NCBI GenBank assembly: GCA_913053815.1
Contig: CAJXGK010000123.1
Span: 1 to 6,228, forward strand
Direction of reading: 5' to 3'
DNA length: 6,228 nt
Source: an uncultured Rhodanobacteraceae bacterium
GTDB taxonomy: Bacteria > Pseudomonadota > Gammaproteobacteria > Xanthomonadales > Rhodanobacteraceae
A program made the translations under genes and the position numbers. Position 1 is the first letter of the stretch. Every line of letters starts with the position of its first letter. The notes under the pieces are model-generated. The model was given only the letters and a program-made list of their open reading frames with translations. It did no database searches and was not told the origin of the DNA. Positions 1-6,108 of this stretch are shown here, in pieces.

Positions 1-33
1 GGGTCACTGGTTCGATCCCAGTATCGCCCACCA
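1..33 (+). tRNA. tRNA, 3' end only (possibly tRNA-Val)
   Basis: This is the 3' part of a tRNA cut by the window edge. Bases 1-5 fit a five-base variable loop. ACTGG (6-10) pairs with CCAGT (18-22) around the seven-base T loop TTCGATC (11-17). Bases 23-29 (ATCGCCC) are the 3' strand of the acceptor stem, base 30 is discriminator A, and CCA (31-33) is encoded. The missing 5' end should therefore begin GGGCGAT. The anticodon is outside the window. A GGGCGAT acceptor with discriminator A resembles proteobacterial tRNA-Val genes I remember, but the identity is a guess. The tRNA call itself is strong. Confidence 0.9.
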
Positions 34-64
34 GTAAATCAATGAGGCACCGCGGTTTAAATAT

Positions 65-102
65 CTTCCGTTCTCAGCAAAATAGCAATGGCTCGACGGA
101 AG
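65..102. repeat. 7-bp inverted repeat downstream of the tRNA
   Basis: CTTCCGT (65-71) and ACGGAAG (96-102) are perfect inverted copies separated by 24 bases. The loop is long and there is no T-tract after the right arm, so this is not a good terminator. It may be a processing structure or chance. Confidence 0.35.
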
Positions 103-138
103 GTAGTAAGGAGGCCGTCCAAAAATAGGTTATCCTCC

Positions 139-160
139 AGCCTCATCAGGCTACATGGGA
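139..160 (+). terminator. Weak terminator-like hairpin after the tRNA
   Basis: AGCCT (139-143) pairs with AGGCT (148-152) around a CATC loop. A T-run lies a few bases later, near 162-166, not directly after the stem. The stem is short and the T-run is offset, so intrinsic termination of the tRNA transcript here is only possible. No better terminator is visible in 34-232, and I see no clear promoter for the next gene in that gap. Confidence 0.22.
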
Positions 161-232
161 ATTTTTAGTGAATCGACATCTGGCCCACACAATCAAATTT
201 CATGATGTTCATAGTATTTTTATCCGCAAACT

Positions 233-1084
233 ATGAACCATCGTCTATTCACCGTCCTTACAGCCACTCTCCAACTGGTCATGGGGCAGACGGCCTTCGC
301 CGCAGGTGGCTATCATGTCGAAGCACTGCTATTTTCTCAGCCATTGAATGCTCAAGAAGATGGTAACGAAGTATGGCCTGAAGTACCAACCAACTTCTGG
401 CGGCCAGAACTTGGGCTGTTGCGTCGTGAGATCGACACCTTGCCGGCTGCAAAAAATACCAATAAGCCAGCTTACGTTCGCGTAACGGCCAAAGCCCTGG
501 TGTCGAAAAGCACTTTACTGGATCGCAATAAAAATTACCAGGTTCTTGAGCTTCGCGCCTGGGAGTTACCCCCCTTAAGGGAAGCGAAATCACCGCTAGT
601 CCCGTTTGCCAGCCCAGATCCCCTGGCCAGCCCAGATCCTTTAGCCAGCCCGAACCCCTTGGTCAAGCCAGGCTCACCACCCTCTTCATCAGCTGTCGAA
701 TCAGCCACCATACCACCTTCCATTTCGGCAACTACAGGCGGGATCAAAACCTATATATTGGGTAATTTTCTCTATTTGTCGGTTGATATCTGTCGATCTG
801 TGCCCAATCCTTCGCCACCGACCACGGATAACAACACACTGGAATCGAGCACACAACGGAGCCCCCAAAAGGTGCGCTTTTGCATTCAGGAGAAACGACG
901 TATCAAGCTCGGCGAACTCAACTACTTCGACCATCCCGGAATGGGGCTTTTAGTACGCGTAGACCGGGCAAAAAATTTTGAACTTCCTGAATTGACGCAG
1001 CCTGTTATCAGCAAATTCCCAAAATCTTCCGGTCCAAAATCTTCCGGTCCAGGATCTACCGACTCAGGATCTACCGGGCAATGA
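233..1084 (+). CDS. csiV: CsiV-family periplasmic peptidoglycan-binding protein
   Basis: A 283-residue exported protein. Residues 1-23 form a signal peptide ending A-F-A, with cleavage predicted before A24. The mature N-terminus begins with the family pattern YHVEALLFSQ (27-36). LDRNKNYQVLELRAWELPP (96-114) follows, corresponding to the family's 'L..Y.vL.H.aWrqP' motif. The second conserved half runs from about 169 (GGIKTYILGNFLYLSVD) to QEKRRIKLGELNYFDHPGMG (219-238). This pattern fits CsiV (PF10972, formerly DUF2803). In Vibrio cholerae that protein binds peptidoglycan and supports LpoA-dependent activity of PBP1A. The halves are separated by a Pro/Ser-rich linker (about 121-168) with three copies of a six-residue repeat, and the C-terminus has four copies of a five-residue repeat. 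The ATG at 233 is chosen because it gives an intact signal peptide; no clear Shine-Dalgarno sequence precedes it. The gene is convergent with, and overlaps, the phosphorylase gene. I recall Pseudomonas PA3003/PA3004 as a comparable neighbourhood. Confidence 0.8.
   Translation: MNHRLFTVLTATLQLVMGQTAFAAGGYHVEALLFSQPLNAQEDGNEVWPEVPTNFWRPELGLLRREIDTLPAAKNTNKPAYVRVTAKALVSKSTLLDRNKNYQVLELRAWELPPLREAKSPLVPFASPDPLASPDPLASPNPLVKPGSPPSSSAVESATIPPSISATTGGIKTYILGNFLYLSVDICRSVPNPSPPTTDNNTLESSTQRSPQKVRFCIQEKRRIKLGELNYFDHPGMGLLVRVDRAKNFELPELTQPVISKFPKSSGPKSSGPGSTDSGSTGQ
608..661 (+). repeat. Three 18-bp tandem repeats inside csiV
   Basis: In-frame units at 608-625, 626-643 and 644-661 begin GCCAGCCC and encode A-S-P-D/N-P-L three times (residues 126-143). 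The third unit has diverged, with Asn replacing Asp and more synonymous changes. They lie in the Pro-rich linker between the two conserved CsiV halves, so copy number can change without breaking the frame. Confidence 0.9.
1022..1081 (+). repeat. Four 15-bp tandem repeats at the 3' end of csiV
   Basis: Units at 1022-1036 and 1037-1051 are identical (AAATCTTCCGGTCCA, encoding KSSGP). Units at 1052-1066 and 1067-1081 are diverged relatives (GGATCTACC..., encoding GSTDS and GSTGQ). They are the last 20 codons of csiV, followed directly by TGA (1082-1084). The last unit and the end of the third lie inside the antisense 3' end of the phosphorylase gene. Confidence 0.9.
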
Positions 1085-1819
1085 CAACATCGCTGCAGCG
1101 AGTACATCCTTCACCCGACTGACGCAATGCGCTAACACGGACTCGAGCTCCGTGACTTCGATAGGGCCATTACCACGACCCGCGGCAGGATTGACCACCG
1201 CGCACAAGCTCGCATAATCAACACCGATTTCCCTGGCCAATGCAGCTTCCGGCATACCGGTCATGCCAACGATATCCGCACCATCGCGCTCCAGACGGTT
1301 GATCTCGGCCCGGGTTTCAAAACGGGGCCCCTGGGTGGCTGCATAGGTTGCCCCCTCATGGACTTTGATCCCTGCTACGCTGGCGCCTTGTAGATAGGCT
1401 CGGCGTACCCGCAAGCTATAAGGGTCACTGAAATCGACGTGTACCGGTGGTGAATCCGGACCCGAATCGAAAAAAGTGTGGCAACGGTCATAGGTGTAAT
1501 CAAGTATTTGATCAGGGACAACCAGGCTCTCGGTCTGCAGGTCAGAGCGTATCCCACCCACTGCATTCACAGCAAAGATTGCATTGACACCCAGTTCATG
1601 CAAGGCCCAGATATTGGCTCGATAATTGATTTTGTGTGGTGCAATCGTATGTCCATACCCATGCCTAGGCAAAAAAATGATCTCCTGCCCAGCCAACAAT
1701 CCGCGCAGCAAGGCCGTGGAAGGATCCCCGAATGGGGTACGCACCACTTCACGCCCCAATACCTTGAGCGCCGGTAATTTATACAGACCACTGCCACCGA
1801 TTACTGCGATTTCAGCCAT
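1064..1819 (-). CDS. S-methyl-5'-thioinosine phosphorylase (MTAP/PNP family)
   Basis: A 251-residue cytosolic purine nucleoside phosphorylase of the MTAP/PNP family. It probably splits S-methyl-5'-thioinosine with phosphate into hypoxanthine and 5-methylthioribose-1-phosphate (EC 2.4.2.44). Visible motifs are the phosphate loop GGSGLY (8-13), PRHGYGHTIAPHKINYRAN (51-69), NAVGGI (85-90), QGPRFET (163-169) and GMTGMPEAALAREIG (185-199). True MTA phosphorylases have a base-recognition loop of the TDYDCW type. Here it reads VVNPAAG (208-214), putting Asn210 where Asp would bind a 6-amino purine. This is the pattern of Pseudomonas aeruginosa PA3004, which prefers the 6-oxo substrate. The ATG at 1819 lies inside the upstream dehydratase gene's end (overlap ATGGCTGA) and is preceded by AAGGA at 1833-1829, 9 bases away, so translation is probably coupled. 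The stop overlaps convergent csiV. A general MTAP or PNP is the alternative. Confidence 0.87.
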   Translation of the reverse strand: MAEIAVIGGSGLYKLPALKVLGREVVRTPFGDPSTALLRGLLAGQEIIFLPRHGYGHTIAPHKINYRANIWALHELGVNAIFAVNAVGGIRSDLQTESLVVPDQILDYTYDRCHTFFDSGPDSPPVHVDFSDPYSLRVRRAYLQGASVAGIKVHEGATYAATQGPRFETRAEINRLERDGADIVGMTGMPEAALAREIGVDYASLCAVVNPAAGRGNGPIEVTELESVLAHCVSRVKDVLAAAMLSLPGRS

Positions 1820-3713
1820 GTTTAATCATCCTTGCTTTAGGCTCCAGGTTCAATGGTTGAGGATCCATTTCAGACACCAGCAGGTCAAGTAATGCTATCA
1901 GCCGTTGTGGCTCGCGATCACAAGCGCTGATCACCTGCTCGAATCGATCATGGATCGTTTGGTTTCTGGCATTTTGACAACGTGCCCGATAGATTTTTTC
2001 ATTTTCGGTCTTGTCCAGAAACTCATTATCCTGAAACAGAGTTTCGGTCATTTTCTCCCCTTCTCGCAACCCCGTAAACGTGATCGTAATATCCTTTTCC
2101 GGGACTTTCCCGGACAAACGGATCATTTGCCTGGCGAGAAAATGGATATTGACCGGCTCGCCCATTTCCAGAACAAAAACTTCGCCGCCCTTCCCCATGG
2201 TACTAACCTGCAGGATCAATTGACAGGCTTCACGGATAGTCATGAAATAACGTTCAACATCCGGATGGGTGACCGTGACCGGGCCTCCTTGCTTGATCTG
2301 GCGGGCAAACAAGGGTACCACGCTACCGGCCGACCCCAGAACATTACCAAAACGAACCGTAACAAAACGGGTTATTGATCGCTGCGCTTGTATTTGCAGA
2401 TACAACTCTGCAGCTCGCTTGGTCTTGCCCATAACACTGGAAGGCTGTACTGCCTTGTCGGTCGAAATCAAAATAAACGTTTCGGCCCCATACGCTGCGG
2501 CCAGATCAGCTACCTCACGGGTACCAAGTATATTATTGCGTACTGCCTGGCGTACCTGTTGCTCGAGTAACGGCACATGCTTATAGGCCGCAGCATGAAA
2601 TACCACCTGTGGTCGCTGCTGGCCAAAAAGTTGCCGCATTGCTGTTCTGTCATTGATGTCGATCAAATGGGCCCGACATTGCAGCGACTCGTATTGCCTG
2701 AGTTCGTATTCAATTCGATACAGGTTGTATTCACTGCTATCAACAATCACCAGTTCAGACGGCTCCAGTCGAGCCAACTGGCGACACAGCTCACTACCAA
2801 TCGAGCCACCACCACCGGTGACCAGGATGCGTTTTTGTGCCAGTCCTTCACAAATTGAGGACCAGTCCAGTTGCACTTGCTCTCGACCCAGCAAATCCTC
2901 AATTCTGACATCGCGAATATCACTCGAGGTCGCCTTGCCACTGACAATTTCCTGCAATAACGGTAGCGTTCGAAAAACGACACCGCAATGATTGCACAGT
3001 CCAACAATCCGCTGCATCTGGGATGATGTAGCGCTGGGCATCGCGATCATCACCAGATCGATCTCCCACCGGGCCGTCAGTTCAGCAATCATTGAGGCTC
3101 CACCCATGACCCGAATACAGTGAATTTCCTTGCCCAATTTGTGCGGATCATCATCGATAAATGCCATGGGCTCATATTGACGTGGCGAAGCCCGCAACAT
3201 ATCCCGAACCAGCATTTCTCCTGCCTGGCCAGCACCAACAATCAACACCTTTTTCTGATCCCGGCTGGCGATATGCCGATCCTTGACCAACCGATACAGA
3301 ACCCGCGGCAACCCCAACAACAGGCCTAAAAAAATACCATGCAGCACCAGAATTGATCGTGGCACATATTGCAAACGATAAACGAACAACAGGATCAACG
3401 AAACCAGGACCGTACCCACAACCACCGATTGCAGTAAACGCACCAGGTCAGACAGAGAAATAAAGCGCCACAGTCCCCGATGTACTCCGAAGAACAGCAA
3501 TGTCAGCAGATGAACACCAACCACCAAGGGAAGAAGTGCCGTGGCCTGGTGCAAAAAAATCTCTGGAATAGGATAGAGATTATAGCGAAACCAGTAGGCG
3601 ATTAACCAGGCAGCGGCTATCATCAAGCCATCATGGGCCAGTACATACCAGCGCCGTCGCAGGCTGGAAAAAAAGTCTTTTATCGGCAAATTAACCGTTT
3701 TGAACGTTCGCAC
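1812..3713 (-). CDS. Membrane-bound nucleotide-sugar 4,6-dehydratase (WbpM/PglF/CapD type)
   Basis: A 633-residue inner-membrane protein, full length for the large FlaA1/WbpM family. Four membrane segments lie at about 27-46, 56-76, 90-111 and 119-139. A first Rossmann-like domain has VLIVGAGQAG (156-165). The catalytic extended SDR domain starts with the NAD(P) motif TGGGGSIG (299-306) and has STDKAV (417-422) and MGKTKR (428-433). The usual Tyr-xxx-Lys is replaced by Met428-xxx-Lys432, the altered triad typical of this family. Family members (WbpM, PglF) convert UDP-GlcNAc to the 4-keto-6-deoxy sugar, the first step to QuiNAc/FucNAc or bacillosamine for O-antigen, capsule or glycoprotein glycans; the exact sugar here is inferred. 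The start is GTG (3713-3711). The in-frame stretch upstream to a TAA has no ATG, GTG or TTG, and the next Met (31) would cut the first membrane segment. The ribosome site is weak. No glycosyltransferase or polymerase genes are visible nearby. Confidence 0.9.
   Translation of the reverse strand: MRTFKTVNLPIKDFFSSLRRRWYVLAHDGLMIAAAWLIAYWFRYNLYPIPEIFLHQATALLPLVVGVHLLTLLFFGVHRGLWRFISLSDLVRLLQSVVVGTVLVSLILLFVYRLQYVPRSILVLHGIFLGLLLGLPRVLYRLVKDRHIASRDQKKVLIVGAGQAGEMLVRDMLRASPRQYEPMAFIDDDPHKLGKEIHCIRVMGGASMIAELTARWEIDLVMIAMPSATSSQMQRIVGLCNHCGVVFRTLPLLQEIVSGKATSSDIRDVRIEDLLGREQVQLDWSSICEGLAQKRILVTGGGGSIGSELCRQLARLEPSELVIVDSSEYNLYRIEYELRQYESLQCRAHLIDINDRTAMRQLFGQQRPQVVFHAAAYKHVPLLEQQVRQAVRNNILGTREVADLAAAYGAETFILISTDKAVQPSSVMGKTKRAAELYLQIQAQRSITRFVTVRFGNVLGSAGSVVPLFARQIKQGGPVTVTHPDVERYFMTIREACQLILQVSTMGKGGEVFVLEMGEPVNIHFLARQMIRLSGKVPEKDITITFTGLREGEKMTETLFQDNEFLDKTENEKIYRARCQNARNQTIHDRFEQVISACDREPQRLIALLDLLVSEMDPQPLNLEPKARMIKHG
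1829..1833 (-). promoter_or_regulatory. Shine-Dalgarno for the phosphorylase, inside the dehydratase gene
   Basis: On the minus strand AAGGA lies 9 bases before the ATG at 1819, within the last codons of the dehydratase gene. Together with the 8-base stop/start overlap it supports this ATG and translational coupling. Confidence 0.6.
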
Positions 3714-3776
3714 TGCGTAGGAAACTCGTTGGCCTTTCTCTGCTGGTGAACTACGACTTGAGCGACAAACTTATCC

Positions 3777-3810
3777 GCTTTTAACAATACGGGGCTTTTA
3801 ACAATACGGG
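3777..3810. repeat. Two perfect 17-bp tandem repeats in the dehydratase leader
   Basis: GCTTTTAACAATACGGG occurs at 3777-3793 and again at 3794-3810 with no mismatch and no spacer. It lies 64 bases or more upstream of the dehydratase GTG, in non-coding sequence. On the coding (minus) strand each unit contains TATTGTTAAAAGC. Confidence 0.9.
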
Positions 3811-3821
3811 CACACTGTTAG

Positions 3822-3837
3822 TACTGTAATACTGTAA
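3822..3837. repeat. Two 8-bp tandem repeats in the dehydratase leader
   Basis: TACTGTAA is repeated at 3822-3829 and 3830-3837. The core ACTGT also occurs at 3814 and 3843, giving four copies in 34 bases at spacings of 9, 8 and 12. This could be a cluster of protein-binding sites or the result of slippage. Confidence 0.6.
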
Positions 3838-3885
3838 CCAGCACTGTGTCAGTCATCGTGAACCCACCCGTGATCACAGCTGAAG

Positions 3886-3914
3886 ATTGTACCGCATTCG
3901 TCTGATACTAAAGT
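3886..3914 (-). promoter_or_regulatory. Weak candidate promoter for the dehydratase-phosphorylase operon
   Basis: On the minus strand TACAAT (3891-3886) is a good -10 match. The hexamer 17 bases upstream (ACTTTA, 3914-3909) is a poor -35, so an activator would be expected if this is used. The transcript would have a leader of about 165 bases, including both tandem repeats. No other sigma-70 pair in 3714-3996 looks better to me. Confidence 0.25.
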
Positions 3915-3925
3915 AGATATATCTA
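3914..3925. promoter_or_regulatory. 12-bp perfect palindrome, possible operator
   Basis: TAGATATATCTA is a perfect palindrome in an AT-rich spot, just upstream of the candidate promoter. It could bind a dimeric regulator, but a palindrome of this length in AT-rich DNA may be chance. Confidence 0.25.
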
Positions 3926-3962
3926 AGAGACTGTCCGAGAACAGGAGCCATAGCGAAGGAAA

Positions 3963-3978
3963 GTTGCTTTGAGGCAAC
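3963..3978 (-). terminator. Weak terminator candidate after hyfB
   Basis: GTTGC (3963-3967) and GCAAC (3974-3978) form a five-pair stem with a six-base loop, 19 bases past the hyfB stop on the minus strand. The stem is followed on that strand by TTTCCTTC, a broken T-run. It is the only terminator-like structure between hyfB and the dehydratase gene. Confidence 0.35.
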
Positions 3979-3996
3979 CTCTCATGATTTCATGTT

Positions 3997-6108
3997 TTAT
4001 CCTAAGGAGAATTTCATGGCCATCAGTGCAGCGAACAATGCTGCCAGCACCCAGGTGGCATAGAGCGTGACGGCACCTTGGTGCAACCAGGCCAGTGACC
4101 GTGCGATTGCTTTCACCGCGCAGGATACCGGGTTCAAAAATAGACGGTCCACAAAGTGGACCATGCGTGTTTTGCGTTCGAGACCGATGCGAAAGCTGCC
4201 TTGAGAGTGCTGTCGCTCTTGCACAACGGGGCGCAATAACGACTCAAAAAGCACCCGCACGGGGGCGGAGAAGGCGGTGGCGGTGTAGCCCATCTGCGGT
4301 TGCAGGCACGGCAGGCCGGCGTCCCAGACGCCGACGCGACGGGTGCGGCGCCGACGCAGCAGGCGTGTTACACCCCAGATGCTCAGCAGCAAAAGGACGA
4401 TCACTGCGAATGCAAGCGCGGTGGACATCGCAAAGACCACCGGCGTGGCCGCACCGCCCGAATGCACTACCACCAGAGAACGCAGGGGCAGTACCCCGCG
4501 CCCGACTTCGGCACCGATCCCCGCCAGGTCGGTGACTAGCCCCGCGGGTAAGCCCCGGGGGGTGCCGAAGAAGGCCGGGACCAGTGCCTCAGTAGGGTCG
4601 GCGCCGGCCAACGGGCGAACCAGATCGCCCAGCAGCGGAATCACCGCGGTGGCGAGCACCCCAAGCCCGAAACAGACCACGATGAGCCCCCACATCGGAA
4701 CGGTCGCACTTGCCGGTGCCGGTGCCGCCGCGGCGACCGCTCCGGAACGCGGTCTCCCGAGCAGCGCCGAGCCGGCCAGCATGACGAAGCAGGTCAGTGC
4801 GAGCCCCACAGTCAGTGCCAGCATCGCCCCTGAAAGTGCGAAGATGGCGCGCACCGGTTGTGAGGAGATTTCCACCACCCGCAACAGCGATTCGAACAGC
4901 AACCACTCGCTGACGAAGCCGTTGAAGGGCGGTAGTGCGGCGATTGCCAGCGTACCGATGAGAAAGGCGGTGGCAAACACAGGCATGCGCCGCATGAGCC
5001 CACCCAACCGATCCAGGTCGTGGGTGCCGGTCGCTTGGTCGATGCCAGCCGCTCCCACAAACAACAAAGTCTTGTAGGCGGAGTGGTTGAGCATGTGGTA
5101 GAGCCCGGCCACCAGCGCCATACCACCGAGCACCGGGTGGCCCAGCGCAACGAAGGCAAAGCCCGCCCCCAACGCCGCTACCACAATCCCCAGGTTTTCG
5201 ATCGAACTTTGCGCAAGCAGCCGTTTCAGATCGCGCTCGGTAAGCGCATAGACGATACCGGTCAACGCCGTCGCCGCACCGACGAAAAGAACCAGCAGCG
5301 CCATCCGTGGGTGACGGATCGCAATCGGGCCATCGATGACCAACAGTGCAAACACGCCGAGGTTGAGCGTCGCGCCGGAAAGAATCGGTGAAACCGATCG
5401 CGGGGCCGAACCATGCGCCTCGGAGAGCCATGCATTGACCGGCACAATACCGGCCTTGACGCCGAAGCCGAAGAAGGTGAGCAGAAAAGCGGCCCACAAG
5501 GTGTCCGCCGGCAGTTGATCCGCAACCGTCACGATCGATGACAATGCCGTGTTCTGTGCGTGGGAGGCGAGCAGAAAAAGGCCGGCCATGCCGGCCAACG
5601 TTCCGGCTTCGCTCAACATCAACGTCAGATAACCCGCCGCGACCGGGCGGGCTTCCCGAGTGTGAAAGGTAATCAACCCCCAAATCGCCAACGCGCTGAT
5701 TTCCCAGAAGAAGATGAAAGACACCATGTCGGCCGCAGTGAAGAATGCGAGCATACCAGCATACAGTATCGCGACCAGGGTGAGAAACAGCGCCGCCCGA
5801 TGACGTGGGTACCGGGCCGCGTCGCCAACCAGCAACGGTGTCGCGGCCATGAAAACCACGGCGGTGACAATGAGAAATAACCCCCGTAGCGGGTTCAGCG
5901 TAAAGCCGATCGGCTCCAATAACGCGAGGGGGCCAAGGAAAACGGTAGTGCCGCCGGCTGCTATGGCCTCTACCCCAGTGACAAGCACCAATCCACTCGC
6001 CGCGAGAAAAGCACAGCCGCTCACCCGAGAGAGCGCCCGGGCCGGCGAAATCCAGGCCACTATGATGCTCGCGGCCAGAGCGGCGAAAGCGGTGGTGAAC
6101 CAAGTCAT
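3997..6108 (-). CDS. hyfB: Hydrogenase-4 component B-like antiporter subunit (HyfB/HycC family)
   Basis: A 703-residue polytopic inner-membrane protein with about 15-16 hydrophobic segments. It belongs to the NuoL/NuoM/MrpD proton-translocating family. The antiporter core spans about 125-415 and keeps the usual charged residues: Glu136 in FFWEISAL (TM5 type), Lys218 in GFGVKAGIVPVNAWLSEAHG, Lys295 in ERDLKRLLAQSSIENLG, His338/His342/Lys346 in YHMLNHSAYK, and Glu401 in NGFVSEW (where NuoL has Lys). The C-terminal stretch WDAGLPCLQPQMGYTATAFS (595-614) is the signature that separates HyfB/HycC from NuoL, NuoM and DabB proteins. E. coli HyfB is about 672 residues, so this is full length. An Ala/Pro linker lies near 456-470. 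The product would pump protons or Na+ in a Hyf-like complex driven by its iron-sulfur arm. The ATG at 6108 overlaps the upstream small-subunit stop as ATGA, with GAGG at 6122-6119 as ribosome site. No further complex gene follows downstream. It is clearly GC-richer than the genes to its left. Confidence 0.9.
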   Translation of the reverse strand: MTWFTTAFAALAASIIVAWISPARALSRVSGCAFLAASGLVLVTGVEAIAAGGTTVFLGPLALLEPIGFTLNPLRGLFLIVTAVVFMAATPLLVGDAARYPRHRAALFLTLVAILYAGMLAFFTAADMVSFIFFWEISALAIWGLITFHTREARPVAAGYLTLMLSEAGTLAGMAGLFLLASHAQNTALSSIVTVADQLPADTLWAAFLLTFFGFGVKAGIVPVNAWLSEAHGSAPRSVSPILSGATLNLGVFALLVIDGPIAIRHPRMALLVLFVGAATALTGIVYALTERDLKRLLAQSSIENLGIVVAALGAGFAFVALGHPVLGGMALVAGLYHMLNHSAYKTLLFVGAAGIDQATGTHDLDRLGGLMRRMPVFATAFLIGTLAIAALPPFNGFVSEWLLFESLLRVVEISSQPVRAIFALSGAMLALTVGLALTCFVMLAGSALLGRPRSGAVAAAAPAPASATVPMWGLIVVCFGLGVLATAVIPLLGDLVRPLAGADPTEALVPAFFGTPRGLPAGLVTDLAGIGAEVGRGVLPLRSLVVVHSGGAATPVVFAMSTALAFAVIVLLLLSIWGVTRLLRRRRTRRVGVWDAGLPCLQPQMGYTATAFSAPVRVLFESLLRPVVQERQHSQGSFRIGLERKTRMVHFVDRLFLNPVSCAVKAIARSLAWLHQGAVTLYATWVLAALFAALMAMKFSLG

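Noticed and set aside
1..33. The tRNA 3' end as an integration (att) site.
   Set aside because: I see no second copy of the tRNA 3' sequence, no integrase and no phage genes in the window; the neighbouring genes look like ordinary chromosome.
42..128. A 28-codon frame just after the tRNA (+ strand, begins MRHRGLN).
   Set aside because: It has no ribosome site, begins nine bases after the tRNA and matches no family I recognise; most likely a chance frame.
1905..2991. Open frames on the + strand across the dehydratase gene.
   Set aside because: They are antisense to conserved SDR-domain codons, show no family motifs and lack ribosome sites.
3777..3837. The tandem repeats as a CRISPR array.
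   Set aside because: Units are directly adjacent with no spacers, only two copies of each, and there are no cas genes.
4016..4063. A good Shine-Dalgarno (AAGGAG) and ATG on the + strand near the hyfB 3' end.
   Set aside because: The frame is only 15 codons (MAISAANNAASTQVA) and is antisense to hyfB coding sequence; the site arises from hyfB codons for its last residues.
3997..6108. hyfB as DabB of the DabAB inorganic-carbon uptake system, or as NuoL of complex I.
   Set aside because: DabB is shorter and sits beside DabA; the WDAGLP...YTATAFS C-terminal signature and the adjacent HyfI-like subunit fit HyfB better.
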